This document shows positions 53,701 to 64,000 of a stretch of 64,000 bases of DNA, in pieces. The DNA is from Nissolia schottii. Lineage: Eukaryota; Streptophyta; Magnoliopsida; Fabales; Fabaceae. The DNA lies in contig QANU01067139.1 in assembly GCA_003254905.1 (NCBI GenBank), forward strand, positions 901,437-965,436, written 5' to 3'. Within the stretch, counting starts at the first letter, position 1. Each line of letters opens with the position of its first letter. The position numbers and the translations under genes were made by a program. Below the pieces are notes generated by a model. It saw only the letters and a program-made list of their open reading frames with translations. It was not told the DNA's origin and searched no databases.

Positions 53701-54194
53701 AATAATTTAAAAAAAAATAACGTTCACACAAGAACATTACACAAGCACATGTGTTCAGGAGAAATGCACGTAGTGAAAGGCAAAAGAAAAAATGATTGAG
53801 AAGATAAAAGGAGCGAAGCAGACAAAGAAATGTACTCACCAGTGTTCGAGGTATTTGTTTCGTCTTCTATTGCTTTTCTTGGTGGAAGTTTGTGCAGAGA
53901 GCACACCGAACTCGCAGGCAACGAAGCTTTGTGCAAAGATGAGGGTAAAAACGAAGGAGTATGAAGAACGATGAGGACGAAGAAGACGAAATATTTTCAA
54001 GGAATCCCATTTTCTGAGAGACAGTGAGCGAGGAAGTTGAATCGAATCGCTATCCAAGCGGGAAGCGTGGCCTCACACGCGCAGTGATGAGAATAGGAGA
54101 GAGAGTGAATTGGGCTGTTATTTGTGGGGCCCACAGTACATGCATACTGGTGTATGTATGGTGTATGCAATAGGGTGTACATGTAGCACCACTG

Positions 54195-54203
54195 TTTTTT
54201 GAG
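54195..54203. repeat. Target-site duplication, right
   Basis: Exact partner of 49010-49018 (TTTTTTGAG). Confidence 0.85.
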
Positions 54204-54399
54204 TACTCTACAAAATTTAAGGATATCAATACTAACATTTAAGATTTGACCAAGTACCCCATTAACTCAAATTGTTTATTATTTTAAATTTGTGATTAAA
54301 TTATAACCGTTCAAATATAAGGAGGTATCATACCTTCATATATACTTAGGTACCGAAGGAAGAATCATAAAAAAAAATAAAAAATAAAAAATAAAAACC

Positions 54400-55349
54400 A
54401 GTCGTGATTATTGCACACCTAGTGTACACCTCGGCAATAACTATCCATGACATATGCAGAACCGTCTCTCTCACCTTCACATTTCGCGCTCTCTCACGAC
54501 TTTTCTCTTTCAAAAGCTCTTGCAACCTAATTATTTCTTGATCTGTTCCTCTGTTTATCTTTCTTTTTGTCCATCTTTATGTTCAAAGTTCGTCAAATAC
54601 TTTCCTCTATTGTGTGTGTATATATATAACGGTTATGTCATATTGTTTAATAAGGTTAGGTCTAAGTTCACGAATTGTGTCTATTTATTTAAACGGGTTG
54701 TGTCTTAAATAACAAAAAAGTTAGGTCTTTTACTTTGGTAAGGTTGTGTCTATTTTCACCAAAGAGTTTATATATATATATATATAAAGAACAGTTAGAT
54801 CATGTTGTTTAATAAGTTTAGGTCTGAGTTCACGAAAAGGTTGTGTCTAAGTATAATAAAATGTTGTGTCTCAAAGAACAANTAAGTACAATAAAAGGTT
54901 GTGTCTGTTTATTTAAATTGGTTGTGTTTCAAACAACAAAAAGGTTAGGTTTGTTTTCACCAAAGGTTTATATATATATATATATATAACGGTTAAGTAT
55001 GAGTTCACGAAAAGGTTGTGTCTAACTATCATAAAAGGTTGTGTTTGCTTTTTAAACTGGTTATTTCTTAAACAATAAAAAGTTAGGTCTTTTACTTTGA
55101 TAAGGTTGTGCCTGTGTTTTTTATATGCTTAGATACAACCACTGTGATTAGTGAAAACAAAGAAACAAAAACGAAAAAATAAAATCTCCAGATCCAAATT
55201 GAGAGAGAATGTGTGGAAATTGTTATATTTGAGTCGCATGAGTGCTTATGATAGAGTGTGCTGAGCCTGAGTCAGCAAATTTAAATTTGCAAAAATAACA
55301 TAAGTGTGCAATAGGTGTGTAATAGTTAAATGTGCAAGAATAATTATCC
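54400..55349. mobile_element. Probable small Mutator-like or MITE-type element with internal tandem repeats
   Basis: The left end GTGATTATTGCACACCTAGT and the inverse right end (AATTATTCTTGCACATTTAACT..TACACACC) are imperfect inverted repeats. Flanks AATAAAAACC and AATAAAAAAACC look like a duplicated target with a differing A-run. The interior (54600-55130) is about three imperfect tandem units of 170-200 bp, each with a TATATATA run, AACGGTTA, GAGTTCACGAAAAGG and several TTGTGTCT words. An N lies at 54882. No coding capacity is seen. Confidence 0.4.
54882..54882. other. Ambiguous base N
   Basis: A single N inside the tandem TTGTGTCT repeats, a plausible place for a collapsed or unresolved repeat in the assembly. 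Confidence 0.9.
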
Positions 55350-55659
55350 AATAAAAAAACCTATACGAAGGAACCATTATTAATTCCACTCAACACACTC
55401 CCTATTTGCAATAATACGCATTCGCTCAACAAACGCTACTTTCATTGATTATCTATTCACTCTCCCATCCACTCAACCTGGGTATTCGCACAACTTTGTT
55501 CATATTCACGCGCATGTCATTTACTCAGGAGCAAACTCCATGTTGAAAATTAAATGCCATTTATTTTAAAATAAGAGTTTTGTTAACTAAAAATGCTCAT
55601 TAAGAAGATAAAAGTAAAAAAAAGATTTGAATATCTAATGCATTAAAAATTTTTAAAAT

Positions 55660-55899
55660 AGTTAAATATATTTTTAGTCTCTCTAAAATTAAAAAATTTA
55701 TGTTTGGTCTTCAATTTTTTTTTTGTTATGAATTAGTGCTTGTGGCACATTTAACGTCCACGCCAGCACTTAATGTCTCCTTCTAATTACAGGAACTAAA
55801 ACCTACTAAAAAATTTTTTGGTACTAATTCTTAACAAAATATTTTTCAAAGACCAAACACAATTTTTAATTTTACAAAAATTAAAAACATATTTAACCA
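55660..55899. repeat. MITE with 9-bp target-site duplication
   Basis: A 240-bp element has long inverted arms (left AGTTAAATATATTTTTAGTC, inverse right GGTTAAATATGTTTTTAATT, both continuing to TGTTTGGTCT). It is flanked by TTTTAAAAT at 55651-55659 and 55900-55908. Nine bases suggests a Mutator-type MITE. Confidence 0.7.
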
Positions 55900-55909
55900 T
55901 TTTAAAATT

Positions 55910-57620
55910 TACATTTTTAATTAAACAATTTTACTTTTAACTTTCAAACAAGTGTCGTTAATACAATTTTTTCCTTTTCTAATTTAAAAAGATAAAGATA
56001 TGTTTAAATTAACATTTTCGTAAGTCACTGAAAGTAGTATAATGACAGAGTTTGAGTAATTTATATGACATTATAAGTTTAGACCTTGTTATCACCTATT
56101 TACAACTTTACTTGACCTTCAATTTAGTTGTTTTTTAAAATAATTAATAAAAGAGTCTAATGACTAATTGTTATGCATTAAATATTTTTACACAATCATC
56201 CAATTAAATTTTATCTCTTACAGTTATTTTTGGGCTCTCCCCACTGCTTTAAAAGTCACATTTTAGTGGTACAAGTTCTGGTCCTGAGATGATTCTCTGT
56301 GCGCTTCTGTTTTGAAGCCTTTGGGTTGGTCTTGTTTGTTGACTCCCTACGCGTTTGGCCAGGTACAGTTACTGGTTTGCTGCAGTTATTTTGGGACAAC
56401 ATGCAAACATATGTTGGCTCTTTGGTCACTTTGATTCCTTTTACGGTTTGGCCTCATGTTGATTGGTGGGGGAGTCGTGGCATGCTCGCCTCCTGGGAGA
56501 CCAATTTGGGTCATTGTGAGGTGGTTGTTTGTTCAGAACTGCTATTTGAACTACTAAAAAAATGTAGATATTTTTTTATGATCATATATCATGGAGTTTA
56601 TAAACTATATGATATACTCATAAAGTATTGTGAGAGGAGTGACAATATGCCTTTATCTTTTGAGTAATTAAAATATAATTATTTTTGTTTGTTTTGTGAT
56701 ATTGATAATTGTGATATTCAAATGTATTAAAAGGTATAGATATATTATCGCTCATTTCACAATATATCATGAGATTTATTAAATACATTGTAGATTTTAT
56801 GATGTATTATGAAAAAGTTAATAAGGTGTCTACATTTTTTTTAATGTTAAAATATCATTTTCTTTGGGATGGTATGCATTTGGTACTTTACTGTAATGCA
56901 TCTTGGGTATGTCTTGTGTTCTATAATTTTTTATTTTTTTTGGCTTTTTTACTTCCTTAATTTGCTTTGGCTAAGCATACTTTTTCCTCCTCCTTTTTTT
57001 TACGTGGAAAAGTTGCTAATGTTATTGATGATAAAAAATGTTGATACAATTAAAAAGGACTAGAAGAGTTATAGAAGGAGACACCTTCTCTATCACATAG
57101 TCATTATTAGTATAAGTTAATTTAGTTAGATAATTAACAATTTTGATTCCATCCCTCCTAGTACGGAGAAAATACACATGTAACTTTTTGTCTAAGAAGT
57201 CAATAATCTTCGACAATAGAACCAAAGTAAGAAGATTAACCATGGAACTAACACCCAATTAAATCTTGATTGTCTGATTCATTTATCATATGGAAGAAGC
57301 GCATATCATAAGTCATTGTCAAAGTCAATTTTATCTCCATCCCTTCTCATGTTCTTGCGTCCGCATTCTTTTTCCTCTCGAGTCTTACCTTAGCGAGGGT
57401 TTTTAGGAGATGTTTTAATGAAGTTTGGTCACTGTATACACACAAACCAAACAAATAATTAAGCAAAAGAGCATAAAAAACTAACGTGGTTTGACTTTTG
57501 TTGTTTACGTCTACTAATCCATAAATCAGTCCACTAATTTTTTTTTTAAATATATAAGCACCAATATAAAAGGCTCTCACAAAATACTGTTTCCCCTAAC
57601 AAAAAAAATATATTCACTTT
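55910..57620. other. Gene-free spacer
   Basis: Mostly AT-rich. A less AT-rich island at 56285-56540 has an open frame (to 56667) with no recognisable motif. Nothing else is supported. Confidence 0.45.
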
Positions 57621-57627
57621 ATATTCG

Positions 57628-58350
57628 AGTTGTCCTAACCCTATATGTTTTAAATCTTTTATAATAAAAAAATACTACTTTATTGTGAGTCTTTAGTAAT
57701 AAATTTAGGGTTATTATGACGCACACAAATTAATTTGCCCTCTTTCTATTAAAAATTGCATTCTTTATCGCTAAATTGTGAACTCCCTCTAATTAATGAA
57801 TTATGCCTGCATGTCTTCGTACATGTGTGTATGTATGTTACAGATCTTGACCAAGTATATTAAGTTTACAAAACCTATAATTTATATTTTTATCTATAAG
57901 GTTATAAGTTTTAAGCTCATTTAATAAATAAAATAAAGAATACATGTCATATATAATTTTCAATTTATACATTTCTTTGAGTTGTCCTAACCTATACGTT
58001 TTAAATATCTTATAATAAAAAAATAATGCTTTATTGTGAGACTTTAGTAATAAATTTAGGGTTATTAGGGCGCATACAAATTAATTTGCCTTTTGTCTAT
58101 AAAAAATTGCACTCTTATCGCTAAATTGTGAACTCCCTCTAATTAATGAATTATGCCTGCATGTTGTCCACATGTGTGTATGTATGTTACATATCTTGAC
58201 CAAGGTTATAAGTTTACAAAACCTATAATTTATATTTTTATCTAAAAGGTTATACGTTTTAAGCTCATTTAATAAATAAAATAAAGAATAAATGTCATAA
58301 TTTCTAATTTATACATTTCTTTGAGTTGTTCTAACCTTTAAGTTTTAAAA
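57628..58350 (+). repeat. 345-bp tandem duplication plus partial third unit
   Basis: Units at about 57628-57974 and 57975-58318 share nearly all sequence: GAGTTGTCCTAACC, TTTATTGTGAG, AAATTTAGGGTTATTA, GCTAAATTGTGAACTCCCTC, ATGAATTATGCCTGCATGT, CTTGACCAAG and AAGCTCATTTAATAAATAAA. A third unit starts at 58319 (GAGTTGTTCTAACCTT) and is lost after about 30 bases. The sequence is non-coding. This is the footprint of unequal crossing-over or replication slippage. Confidence 0.85.
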
Positions 58351-58589
58351 CCAAATAGCACAACAAAAACTAGAGCCATACAGTATAATACAAACACACA
58401 TACAACAATATATATCATATACAGTCATGCAAAGAACAGAGTGCACCATCCGCTAAACAAAGAACAACATAATAATAACTATTTGCTATGCTTGAGTTCG
58501 TGTACAGTGACAATGACACATAAGGGGAAATAAACACACAAAACAAATTTACAAGGCAGATTAAAACAGCCACGGGTTCAGCCATGGGT

Positions 58590-59040
58590 TCAAATTAAAA
58601 GAGCACATAAACCGGAAGAAACGGGGCTTTTACCGGGGAGAAAGCTTGGTGGTTGGTGGTGGCAGGCAGCGGTGATGGCATCGGGTTCGGTGGCGGCGGT
58701 GATGGTGGCCATGGGTTCCGCAGCCGCCATGGGGTCCGACAACGAAACGGGGCTTTTACCACGGAGAAAGCTTGGTGGTTGGTGGTGGCAGGCAGCGGTG
58801 ATGGTGGCCGCGGGTTTCGCAACCACCACGGGGTCTGATGACGACTTAGCAGAGACAGAGAGACAGAGCGAGAGAGAGGAGCGGGACCAAGAGCACCGGA
58901 GAGAGAGAGGAGGAGGAGCCGGAGCACCGAAGAGAGAGAGGAGGAGCGGCCGAAGGGGGAGAGGGACAGACTGAGAGTGAGTGAGAGTGGGAAAGAGATG
59001 AGTGAAAGTGAGCGGGTTTCTGCGCTGCGAGGTTCATTAT
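58590..59040. repeat. GC-rich block with a 126-bp direct repeat
   Basis: ACGGGGCTTTTACC followed by GGAGAAAGCTTGGTGGTTGG occurs at 58621 and again at 58747, with GGTGGCAGGCAGCGGTGATGG after each. A purine-rich GAGA tract follows (58850-59010). The open frames are artefacts of the GC bias. It adjoins the CACTA end and may be its interior. Confidence 0.7.
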
Positions 59041-59861
59041 AGTCAATATTTATCGTCGGCTGTTTCTGACGGTAATTAACTGCAATAAATATGGTAATCG
59101 TTACACGACAACGTTGTTCTATTACTCGAGGGTTTTACCGTCGGATAGGCAGTACCGACGGTAAAGGTCTGAATATTAGTGACGTTTTATTCCCCGCGTA
59201 CTTTACCGTCCGCACTGTCCGACGGTAAAGGTCTGAATATTAGTGTCGTTTCATTCCCCGTGCACTTTAACGTCCGCACTTTCCGACGGTAATGGTCTGA
59301 ATATTAGCGTCGTTTCATTCCCCGCTCACTTTACCGTCCGAACTATCCGAAGGTAACAATGTTGGAGCAATGAATGCGCCAGCAACCGTTGATCAACAGT
59401 GTCGTTTTATTTATTGAAGCTATTACCGTCGGTAAATTTTATATGTTCGACGGTATAGGAGAAAGGAACGACGTCTCAATACTCGAGTGCTTTAACGGTG
59501 GTATTATACGACTGTAATATATCCCATTAAAAAATATATCCCATTAAAAAATACTTTCTTTTTTAGATAGAGATGGTGGTGGGTCCGAGACAAATACCGT
59601 CGGCTATATCCGCCGATAAGTATATCGACGTTACCGTCTCCGAGTAAAACCGACGGTATATTGGTTCCCGCTTTATCCCGCGCAATGTTACCGTCTCTTT
59701 TACCGTCGTCCATTTTAACCAGACGGTAATCTCGTGGCGCGGAACCCGGTTTGTTTTCCAGCTTCGTTTAGCGTCGGATATTTTTAGTTGCCGATGGAAA
59801 GACCGTCGGGAATCGGCCGACAGTAATTTCGGGGACGGAAATAGTCAAATTTCTAGTAGTG
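59041..59861. mobile_element. One end of a CACTA (En/Spm) transposon
   Basis: Read on the minus strand from 59861 the sequence begins CACTACTAGAAATTTGAC, the classic CACTA terminus. Inward it is packed with ACCGTCGG / CCGACGGTAA words in both orientations, typical of subterminal transposase-binding repeats. Three direct units of 64 bp start at 59166, 59230 and 59294 (GGTCTGAATATTAG...TTCCCCG..TTTACCGTCCG). No matching CACTA terminus was found to the left and no transposase is present, so the copy is truncated or its other end is decayed. It ends about 320 bp downstream of desaturase copy 2. Confidence 0.75.
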
Positions 59862-60181
59862 CTTGTTGGCATTTAATTTTTTTAAAGTAACTAACCTATA
59901 AATTTTTCAAACAACTTAACAATTTTGGCATACAACTTTCTATTAGTAGACATTGTCATTATTATTTTAATACAATAAAAGTATATTTTTTTATATGAGT
60001 GACACTTAAATATGAATCATCTCATGAATATTTTTCAAACCATTCACCACTTTACCATTCTTGGTGGTTTGACTATAAAAGCATAGTTGATTGCTTGCAA
60101 CACATCTTGATATATGACATGCACTTTAGTTTTTAGATATGTTTATCCTGGTACACAAGATAAGGAATAAGCTTCTTTCTT

Positions 60182-61628
60182 TCATAAAAGCACTTCTTTG
60201 TCAAAGATCCAGCTAAACTTGATGTTATGCGATTCCATCTTATGTGCTTGTTCATCTGCCCTTTCTTGAATCCTCCTAATCCTAGGTGCAAGTCCACACA
60301 CGTACTCTTGTGCACGTTTTCCCTCTGCCGTCAAACCTTCCAGCTCCTCCAATCTCCAGCGTTTGACCAAGAATTCTATGATGCCAGCGTAGTCACTTGC
60401 CGTGTATACACGAAGACGTTGTGCCACTGCAGAGAAATGATCAAAGAGGTGTGGGTCCCTCCCATCGTACATTAAGTGTGCTGGCATCGTGATCTTATTG
60501 CGCATCAGGTCTGATATAGCCGTTATTGCCCCAACGGGATCTACTTCTAGAAGCTTCTCAACGATCCTCACATACGCATTCTCATGACGTTTCTCGTCTG
60601 CTGCAATGGTGCCGCATATGCGCGCAAGCACTGGATCACCGCTCTCCTTGGATAGCCGAGCTGTGTTGCCGTGTGAGATAAAAGTGGCTCGTTCTTGAAA
60701 TGATGTGTACACAAAACCCATGTATGGGTTGTTCTCTGTTTTCCAGTCCTGCACCATAATATAAATTAATTCACAACTCAAGTAGTTACATTTATTTAAT
60801 TATTTTATTTTATTTGTAGTTAGTCATCTCTCTCACAATGAAGTTACACTCATATAATGTAACTTCCATCACGTTTGTAATACAAGTGACTTAGTGATTA
60901 CGCTAATTTAAAAACACTACCCATAATTTGATTTACCCTAAGACAAAAGAAGACCAAAGGAGAAAATGATATAAATGATTACGCATGTCTCCCACCATTC
61001 CAGTTGCAATCAAGTAATGGATAGTCTTCTCAATCATGGGCATATCAACCCGACCCGACAGATAGAGATAGGTTCTTAGCAAATCCCCATGCCGGTTCTC
61101 CTCGGCGGTCCAAGAGCGAGACCACACGGCCCATGGGCTTTCGGACCAGCCCGTCTCGTCCTTAACTCCATCAAACTGGTTGAGAAATGTCTGGTAAGTG
61201 GGAAGAGCCTCTTCTGTGATCATGTCACCCACCAACACCACCAAGTAATCATCCGGAAGCTCAGCCGTCCGATCTCTGAGGGCGTTGATCTGATCGGTAA
61301 ACTCATCCGACGGCAGGGATGAGTCGGGCAACAAGTCGTGGGGCTGCCAGCTTTGCTCCACGGGCTTCAGGAGCGGAAGGATACTCTGCGAAGCCCAACC
61401 CTCGAGTGACTTGAACACCTCTACCTTCTCCGGTGGCATTGAGTGTGTCCTTTGGATTCTCGAGGGTGCACGTGCAGATGCAGATGCAGGTGCAGGTGCA
61501 GGTGCAGGTGCGGTGGAGATCATAGCACGTGGCGAATGGAGTTTGGCGGTTTGGGAGCGTGTATAATGAGAGCCAGCACTTGGGGCCGATTGAAGTGTTA
61601 CGCTTTGGGGGGTGAACATCGTCGTCAT
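60182..61628 (-). CDS. SACPD: Stearoyl-ACP desaturase, copy 2
   Basis: Two exons (minus: 61628-60996 and 60748-60182) encode 399 residues. The intron sits at the same place as in copy 1 ([10 protein letters not shown] here, closer to the usual family junction). The transit peptide has an extra Ala-Pro/Ala-Ser run from a GGTGCA-type repeat. Key motifs are intact: [51 protein letters not shown] and the end [10 protein letters not shown]. Function is as in copy 1: plastid delta-9 desaturation of stearoyl-ACP. The second exons are collinear and equal in length (567 bp). The start ATG at 61628 was chosen because MTTMFTPQ aligns with MMMIFTPQ of copy 1; an in-frame ATG at 61766 adds a low-complexity Tyr/Ile stretch from a TA/CA microsatellite and is unlikely. 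Both copies look functional, so regulation may differ. Confidence 0.93.
61466..61512 (-). repeat. GGTGCA-type hexamer repeat within the desaturase 2 transit peptide
   Basis: About seven imperfect six-base units encode alternating Ala-Pro and Ala-Ser in the minus frame. Copy 1 lacks this expansion, which explains most of its shorter presequence. Confidence 0.85.
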
Positions 61629-61681
61629 TGTTTGCAATTGCGTTGTGCTTGTTCGTGATGAACCTGTAAAAGAGAAGCACG

Positions 61682-61713
<32 letters not shown>
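61682..61713. repeat. TA/CA compound microsatellite
   Basis: About nine TA units run into about six CA units, 55-85 bp before the ATG of desaturase 2; it overlaps the probable leader or core promoter and no separate TATA box is obvious. Confidence 0.9.
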
Positions 61714-61769
61714 GACAGAGAGAGACAATCAATACATAAGTTTTGGTTTTTTTTCGATAGAATCAATGC

Positions 61770-64000
61770 ATAAATTGATTATACGTGAATGGACCTTAAA
61801 AAAAAAAGCGCAATAGAGGCTGCGCAGCCTGCCAAACTTCTTTGTTTTTTTTTAAGAAACAATTATAAATGCCTAATTTCTAATTAGAACCATTATTTTA
61901 CAGAGTCATGCTATCTTTTTTTTTTATCAATTTATAATTATGTTATTTTGCATATAGTTATGTGTGACGTAAGTGAGTTTTTTTTACTGTATTACCCCTG
62001 CCACAAAAATATATTACCGAAATACCCTTGCTTGGAAACATATTACAGGACTACCACGGTTTCTGTTGACGTGACACTCTGGGTTGAGATTCGCCAAACG
62101 CGTTGTCGAATTTATTAAGAATTCATCAATGAAAGCACTCATTGTTATGACTCAAGCTCATGGAAAGAGTCTAACCCAAAAAGCGAGTACATTAGGTGGG
62201 AGAGCTTCATATCTTAAGTACCACATTGACATTAAGTTTCCTTGAGTACTCAATATGGGATCAACAATGAGTCTCATCAAGTTTTTTGAGTGCCTAAATC
62301 TAAATTGTTAAATTTGTGTCTATACAATAATTTTTCAGTTTGTAATTTTTGTTTCCCTTAAATTATGTATGTTGTTCACTTTTTTCTAAAGGATTTTGTC
62401 ACATTGAGTTTTTCTTTGAGAAGTTTTAATAAGGCATGACCTTCTTGGGTTAAGAGTTGTGGAAACGATGGATGGCTATTTCATCATGCATGCACTTACT
62501 TGCCCATTTTGACTCTGTTTGTCACACCTAATTACTCTTCTAATGTTGGATACTATTAGTTAATATCATGAAATCAATTTTATTCATTTTTGTCACACAA
62601 TCATCGTGATAAGTTGTCATGCCCAAGGGGTTCTTAATGATAGAATTTTGGGTGGACCCACGTTCCCTACCTTTTTTCGTTGCAATTTTTTCGAAAAATT
62701 AGTTTTTTGGATTTTGTCCATTTTTCTTTCACGTTTAACCCTTATCTCTACGTTCTTATCCTCAAACCCGATCAAAATTGGTTGAGCTCTGTCAAAGGCT
62801 GACTCTATAAATACGATGGGGGTGCTTTCAGTTTTGGATCACCAATCCTACTCCTTTATTTACAAAAATACACCATCTATTTTTGAGTGAGTGAGAGCCT
62901 GAAAAAACAAAGCTGATTTCGGCTTTGTGTTTGATTTGCAGTGGCTGAAGGTATGCTTTTGTACTGTTTAGCTTCCACTTTTTTATCTGAATATTTTATT
63001 TAAATTGACTGAAATGTTTAGATCTGCCCTTGCATACATATTTTACCCTTAGTACATTGTATATTATTAATTTTGTTACCAAATTCTAGATTAAATTTAA
63101 CATTCTTTATTCATGTTCTTCATTCTCATCATTATCCGTATCACCTTACCCTCTTACTATCGTCCACACCACTGCCCACCGCCACCCACCATGCACCGCC
63201 CACCACTGCCCCAAATTGTGTATCGCCGGGCAATAGAGCGATTCATTTAGGGGCTGCGCACGGGTCATTGTCCCTGCTCTGAGTGGGTTTGTTGCTGGTG
63301 CGGTACAAGTCATCCTTGCTACTGCTACTCACAGGTGTCTTCTTCCTTTGTTGTTGTTGTTGTAAGAAACAGAGTCAAAATGATTTGTTTTAGTAGTAAT
63401 AGTAGTGTATCCGTTCAGTAAAAATATTTTGTTCATAAGTGTATGTAATTTTAGAATTTTAAGATAATATTAAATTTTTTTCAGTTTTACTCTTATTTAA
63501 TTCTTTCATATACTCATCACTGTTTCACAATTTTCTAAATATTCATAAAGGCAATTTTGCAAAGGATTTTGTTAATAAGTGTCCTAAAAACACTTATTAA
63601 GAAAACACAAATAAATTTATATAGAAAAATTCAAAATGTGTGTATTCTCAATAACATTGAATGCTTTATTAACTCAAAACTTACTATTGGTTTGCAGAAC
63701 CCTTTTGTAAAACATATTTAATTTTTTTTATTAAATGCAATTTTAATGATTTCTTAATTAATGTAAAAAAATATTAATGGATGGAGGGACAAATAAAAGG
63801 ATTCGATTAACGAGTTCCCTTAAGACATTAGTTAAACACTTGTTAGTTGTCAAATAAATAAAAGTGATAAATTTTTAGGGTTAATTAAGTTTTTAGTCCC
63901 TGTAATTTAGGAAAGTTTGGTTTTGGTCCCTCTGTGTAAGTTTTAGTCCCTGTAAAATTTGAAAATTTGGTTTTAGTCACTGGGGTGGGGTGAAGGTTGA
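61770..64000. other. Spacer with promoter-like stretch; no firm gene
   Basis: Near 62800 the sequence CTATAAATACGATGG resembles a TATA box. It is followed by leader-like sequence and a possible small exon (TTTGATTTGCAG then TGGCTGAAG before GTATGC, at about 62940). A GC-richer stretch at 63200-63330 could hold an exon (reading SGFVAGAVQVILATATHR before a GTGTCT donor), but upstream frames contain stops. At 63878-64000 a TTTTAGTCCCTG-rich repeat begins and is cut by the window end. No gene is called. Confidence 0.35.

Larger units (their letters stand above)
49019..54194 (+). mobile_element. Mutator-like transposon with FAR1-type transposase (5.2 kb)
   Basis: The ends form inverted repeats of about 48 bp (left ATGCTCTATGTACACCTAAT..CATACACCC; inverse right GTGCTACATGTACACCCTATTGCATACACC), with an exact 9-bp target duplication. 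Subterminal zones on both sides carry many copies of a TGTGCAAAC(A/T)TTAT-type word. Left tandem units of about 200-240 bp begin near 49560, 49795 and 50040, and a related unit lies near 53060. Between them lies a broken FAR1-related transposase on the plus strand. Structure, family and target duplication length agree with plant Mutator elements of the FAR1/FHY3-related branch. The exact target duplication suggests a not very old insertion, although the transposase is already disrupted. Confidence 0.88.

Noticed and set aside
56299-56667. 122-aa open frame in a less AT-rich island
   Set aside because: No motif, no splice sites with sensible partners and no clear start context; not enough to call a gene.
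58595-58974. Open frames of 61-110 aa in the GC-rich block near the CACTA end
   Set aside because: They come from a 126-bp direct repeat and a GAGA tract; residues are low-complexity and match in several frames on both strands.

Overview
This window is plant nuclear DNA, most likely from a legume of the soybean (Glycine) type. The genes have many short exons with GT-AG introns. The products are plant-specific: a PsbP-domain lumen protein, plastid acyl-ACP desaturases, a SWEET transporter, a PPR protein and a TED6/7-like protein. The spacers are AT-rich and full of MITEs, Mutator-like elements and LTR fossils. The legume assignment is an inference: I recall an ADH1 gene lying near SACPD-type desaturases in soybean, and I could not check it.

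Layout. 1-662: the last two exons of an unrecognised plus-strand gene. 663-8230: spacer with a small three-exon gene (4897-5406), then a broken Ty3/gypsy-type fossil (5491-7799). 11301-13356 (minus): a complete six-exon SWEET1-like gene. 13560-24590: a long gene-poor stretch holding a solo LTR, a short Mutator-like element and a roughly 1.07-kb direct duplication joined through an LTR fragment and a single N. 24590-26296 (plus): an intronless PPR gene. It converges on a PPD4-like PsbP-domain gene (26887-28343, minus). 29934-37698 (plus): a 22-exon SPT5 elongation-factor gene with one GC-AG intron and a MITE in another. 40255-42839 (plus): a ten-exon ADH1 gene with an anaerobic-response-like promoter. 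43227-43858 (minus): a TED6/7-like proline-rich membrane protein whose reading frame is off by one base in its proline tract. 44781-46551 and 60182-61628 (both minus): two paralogous stearoyl-ACP desaturase genes. They are separated by a 5.2-kb Mutator/FAR1-type transposon with a 9-bp target-site duplication (49019-54194), further small elements, a 345-bp tandem duplication and one end of a CACTA transposon. 61770-64000: spacer with a weak promoter-like region and the start of another repeat.

The host genes are ordinary single-copy-style plant genes and do not form an operon or pathway cluster; only the desaturase pair is related by duplication. I found no wholly new biological system. The most notable items are the duplicated segment around the N at 18246, the Mutator element with arrays of subterminal repeats plus a deletion derivative 32 kb away, a MITE-like element touching a desaturase splice donor, and the frame break in the TED-like gene.
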